A stretch of DNA of 64,000 nt from Mimachlamys varia (Eukaryota; Mollusca; Bivalvia; Pectinida; Pectinidae), in contig OX392532.1 of NCBI GenBank assembly GCA_947623455.1, positions 45,759,058 through 45,823,057 on the forward strand, given 5' to 3'. The translations under genes were made by a program, and so were the position numbers. Below, in pieces: positions 60,912 through 64,000 of this stretch (position 1 is its first letter; the number at the start of each line of letters is the position of its first letter). The notes beneath the pieces were generated by a model. It was not told the origin of the DNA and searched no databases. It was given only the letters and a program-made list of their open reading frames with translations.

Positions 60912-63900
60912 AAATTGTAGGAAAGTACATGGTAGACCTAGATAAGGGAGAACTTCTTAAACAGTACATGTTAGGCCTAGATAAGGGGGAACTTCTAGGA
61001 CAGTACATGGTAGACCTAGATAAGGGAGAACTTCTAGAACAGTACATGGTAGACTTAGATAAGGGAGGACTTCTATGACAGTACATGGTAGGTCTAGATA
61101 AGGGAGAACTTCTAGAACAGTACATGGTAGGTCTAGATAAGGGAAAACTTCTAGAACAGTACATGGTAGGTCTAGATAAGGGAGGACTTCTAGAACAGTA
61201 CATGGTATGTCTAGATAAGGGAAAACTTCTAGAACAGTACATGGTAGGTCTAGATAAGGGAAAACTTCTAGAACAGTACATGGTAGTCCTAGATAATGGA
61301 GAACTTCTATGACAGTACATGGTAGGTCTAGATAAGGGAGAACTTCTAGAACAGTACATGGTAGGCCAAGATAAGGGAGGACTTCTAAAACAGTACATGG
61401 TAGGCAAAGATAAGGGAGAACTTCTAGAACAGTACATGGTAGGCCAAGATAAGGGAGAACTTCTAGAACAGTACATGGTAGGTCTAGATAAGGGAGAACT
61501 TCTAGAACAGTACATGGTAGGCCTAGATAAGGGAGAACTTCTAGAACAGTACATGGTAGGTCTAGATAAGGGAGAACTTCTAGAACAGTACATGGTAGGT
61601 CTAGATAAGGGAGAACTTCTAGAACAGTACGTGTTAGGCCTAGATAAGGGAGAACTTCTAGAACAGTACGTGTTAGGCCTAGATAAGGGAGAACTTCTAG
61701 AACAGTACATGGTAGGTCTAGATAAGGGAAAACTTCTAGAACAGTACATGGTAGTCCTAGATAATGGAGAACTTCTATGACAGTACATGGTAGGTCTAGA
61801 TAAGGGAGAACTTCTAGAACAGTACATGGTAGGCCAAGATAAGGGAGGACTTCTAGAACAGTACATGGTAGGCAAAGATAAGGGAGAACTTCTAGAACAG
61901 TACATGGTAGGCCTAGATAAGGGAGAACTTCTAGAACAGTACATGGTAGGCAAAGATAAGGGAGAACTTCTAGAACAGTACATGTTAGGCTAAGATAAGG
62001 GAGGACTTCTAGAACAGTACATGGTAGGCAAAGATAAGGGAGAACGTCTAGGACAGTACATGGTAGGCCAAGATAAGGGAGAACTTCTAGAACAGTACAT
62101 GGTAGGCCAAGATTAGGGAGAACTTCTAGGACAGTACATGGTAGGCCAAGATAAGGGAGAACTTCTAGAACAGTACATGGTAGGCCAAGATAAGGGAGAA
62201 CTTCTAGAACAGTACATGGTAGGCCAAGATAAGGGAGGACTTCTAGAACAGTACATGGTAGGCCTAGATAAGGGAGAACGTCTAGGACAGTACATGGTAG
62301 GCCAAGATAAGGGAGAACTTCTAGAACAGTACATGGTAGGCCTAGATAAGGGAGGACTTCTAGAACAGTACATGGTAGGCCTAGATAAGGGAGGACTTCT
62401 AGAACAGTACATGGTAGGCCAAGATAAGGGAGAACTTCTAGAACAGTACATGGTAGGCCAAGATAAGGGAGAACTTCTAGAACAGTACATGGTAGGCCTA
62501 GATAAGGGAGAACTTCTAGAACAGTACATGGTAGGCCAAGATAAGGGAGAACTTCTAGAACAGTACATGGTAGGCCAAGATAAGGGAGAACTTCTAGGAC
62601 AGTACATGGTAGGCCTAGATAAGGGAGAACGTCTAGGACAGTACATGGTAGGCCTAGATAAGGGAGAACTTCTAGAACAGTACATGGTAGGCCTAGATAA
62701 GGGAGGACTTCTAGAACAGTACATGGTAGGCCTAGATAAGGAAGAACTTCTAGGACAGTACATGGTAGACCTAGATAAGGGAGAACTTCTAGAACAGTAC
62801 ATGGTAGGCCTAGGTAAGGGAGAACTTCTAGAACAGTACATGGTAGGCCAAGATAAGGGAGAACTTCTAGAACAGTACATGGTAGTCCTAGATAAGGGAG
62901 AACTTCTAGAACAGTACATGGTAGTCATAGATAAGGGAGAACTTCTAGAACAGTACATGGTAGGCCTAGATAAGGGAGAACTTCTAGAACAGTACATGGT
63001 AGGCCTAGATAAGGGAGAACTTCTAGAACAGTACATGGTAGGCCTAGGTAAGGGAGAACTTCTAGAACAGTACATGGTAGTCCTAGATAAGGGAGAACTT
63101 CTAGAACAGTACATGGTAGGCCTAGATAAGGGAGGACTTCTAGAACAGTACATGGTAGGCCTAGGTAAGGGAGAACTTCTAGAACAGTACATGGTAGACC
63201 TAGATAAGGGAGAACTTCTAGAACAGTATATGGTAGGCCTAGGTAAGGGAGAACTTCTAGAACAGTACATGGTAGGCCAAGATAAGGGAGAACTTCTAGA
63301 ACAGTACATGGTAGTCCTAGATAAGGGAGAACTTCTAGAACAGTACATGGTAGTCCTAGATAAGGGAGAACTTCTAGAACAGTACATGGTAGGCCTAGAT
63401 AAGGGAGAACTTCTAGAACAGTACATGGTAGGCCTAGATAAGGGAGAACTTCTAGAACAGTACATGGTAGGCCTAGGTAAGGGAGAACTTCTAGAACAGT
63501 ACATGGTAGTCCTAGATAAGGGAGAACTTCTAGAACAGTACATGGTAGGCCAAGATTAGGGAGAACTTCTAGGACAGTACATGGTAGGCAAAGATAAGGG
63601 AGAACTTCTAGAACAGTACATGGTAGGCCAAGATAAGGGAGAACTTCTAGAACAGTACATGGTAGGCCAAGATAAGGGAGGACTTCTAGAACAGTACATG
63701 GTAGGCCTAGATAAGGGAGAACGTCTAGGACAGTACATGGTAGGCCAAGATAAGGGAGAACTTCTAGAACAGTACATGGTAGGCCTAGATAAGGGAGGAC
63801 TTCTAGAACAGTACATGGTAGGCCAAGATAAGGGAGAACTTCTAGGACAGTACATGGTAGGTCTAGATAAGGGAGAACTTCTAGAACAGTACATGGTAGG

Positions 63901-64000
63901 CCTAGATAAGGGAGGACTTCTAGAACAGTACATGGTAGGCCAAGATAAGGGAGAACTTCTAGAACAGTACATGGTAGGCCAAGATAAGGGAGAACTTCTA
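60912..64000. repeat. Minisatellite, 39-bp unit, at least 79 copies, runs off the window
   Basis: Unit with core GGAGAACTTCTAGAACAGTA plus CATGGTAGGCCTAGATAAG. Two-state variants (GGCCTAGAT/GGCCAAGAT/GGTCTAGAT, GGAGAAC/GGAGGAC, TAGAACAG/TAGGACAG) are shuffled through the array, and a block near 61,240-61,400 recurs near 61,710-61,870 (470 bp). Frames of 473 codons (plus) and 476 codons (minus) overlap almost completely with 13-residue periods. Stops from GATTAG and CTATGA units break both or one of them, so I treat neither as a gene. Confidence 0.96.

Noticed and set aside
62113..63559. 473- and 476-codon open frames on opposite strands
   Set aside because: Products of a 39-bp unit without stops. 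Both have a 13-residue period, no domain, and are broken by unit variants elsewhere in the array.
1..64000. CRISPR arrays
   Set aside because: Repeats are contiguous tandem units without unique spacers, and the sequence is eukaryotic in character.

Overview
This window looks like a repeat-dominated stretch of an animal nuclear genome, most likely a marine mollusc and probably a bivalve. The basis is AT-rich spacer DNA, no operon-like gene packing, tRNA-headed SINEs of a type I associate with molluscs, and decayed LINE and tyrosine-recombinase retrotransposons. I find no intact host gene, no rRNA gene and no convincing tRNA gene. About 60% of the bases lie in roughly 20 separate minisatellite arrays with largely unrelated units of 19 to 62 bp. 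Most long open frames here are by-products of these arrays: units of 24, 30, 33 or 39 bp keep all frames in register, and units of 22, 25, 26 or 37 bp close a frame every three units.

Layout. 1-7.65 kb: 22-bp, 21/24-bp, 47/61-bp and 26-bp arrays, one SINE inserted in the 24-bp array, a 140-bp palindrome, and a second SINE whose head has been amplified in tandem. 7.65-11.7 kb: 25-bp array. 12.76-21.66 kb: 29/30-bp array with a 2,587-bp higher-order repeat. 21.77-22.24 kb: 25-bp array. 23.8-27.1 kb: decayed L1/Tx1-like LINE on the minus strand. 29.5-31.3 kb: 35-bp array full of CACGTG. 33.4-36.5 kb: 33-bp array. 36.76-37.45 kb: 40-bp array. 37.8-39.7 kb: a transposable-element protein remnant (minus strand) containing two arrays. 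41.8-42.2 kb: reverse transcriptase scrap. 43.15-46.96 kb: RNase H-bearing LINE remnant (plus strand) containing two arrays. 46.96-51.25 kb: 22-bp array. 53.17-53.72 kb: 39-bp array. 54.17-60.74 kb: a DIRS/Ngaro-like retrotransposon remnant (plus strand) whose RNase H and tyrosine recombinase are each split by an array. 60.9 kb to the window end: 39-bp array.

The main observation is that at least five arrays sit inside mobile-element coding sequence, and their unit is a piece of that coding sequence. The clearest is the 4.9-kb, 37-bp array. Recombinase codons run into its first unit and recombinase coding resumes at its last, with little or no coding lost. A sixth array is made from the tRNA-like head of a SINE. 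Dead retroelements therefore appear to have acted as nucleation sites for minisatellites at this locus. Family assignments rest on motif recognition from memory, without any database search.
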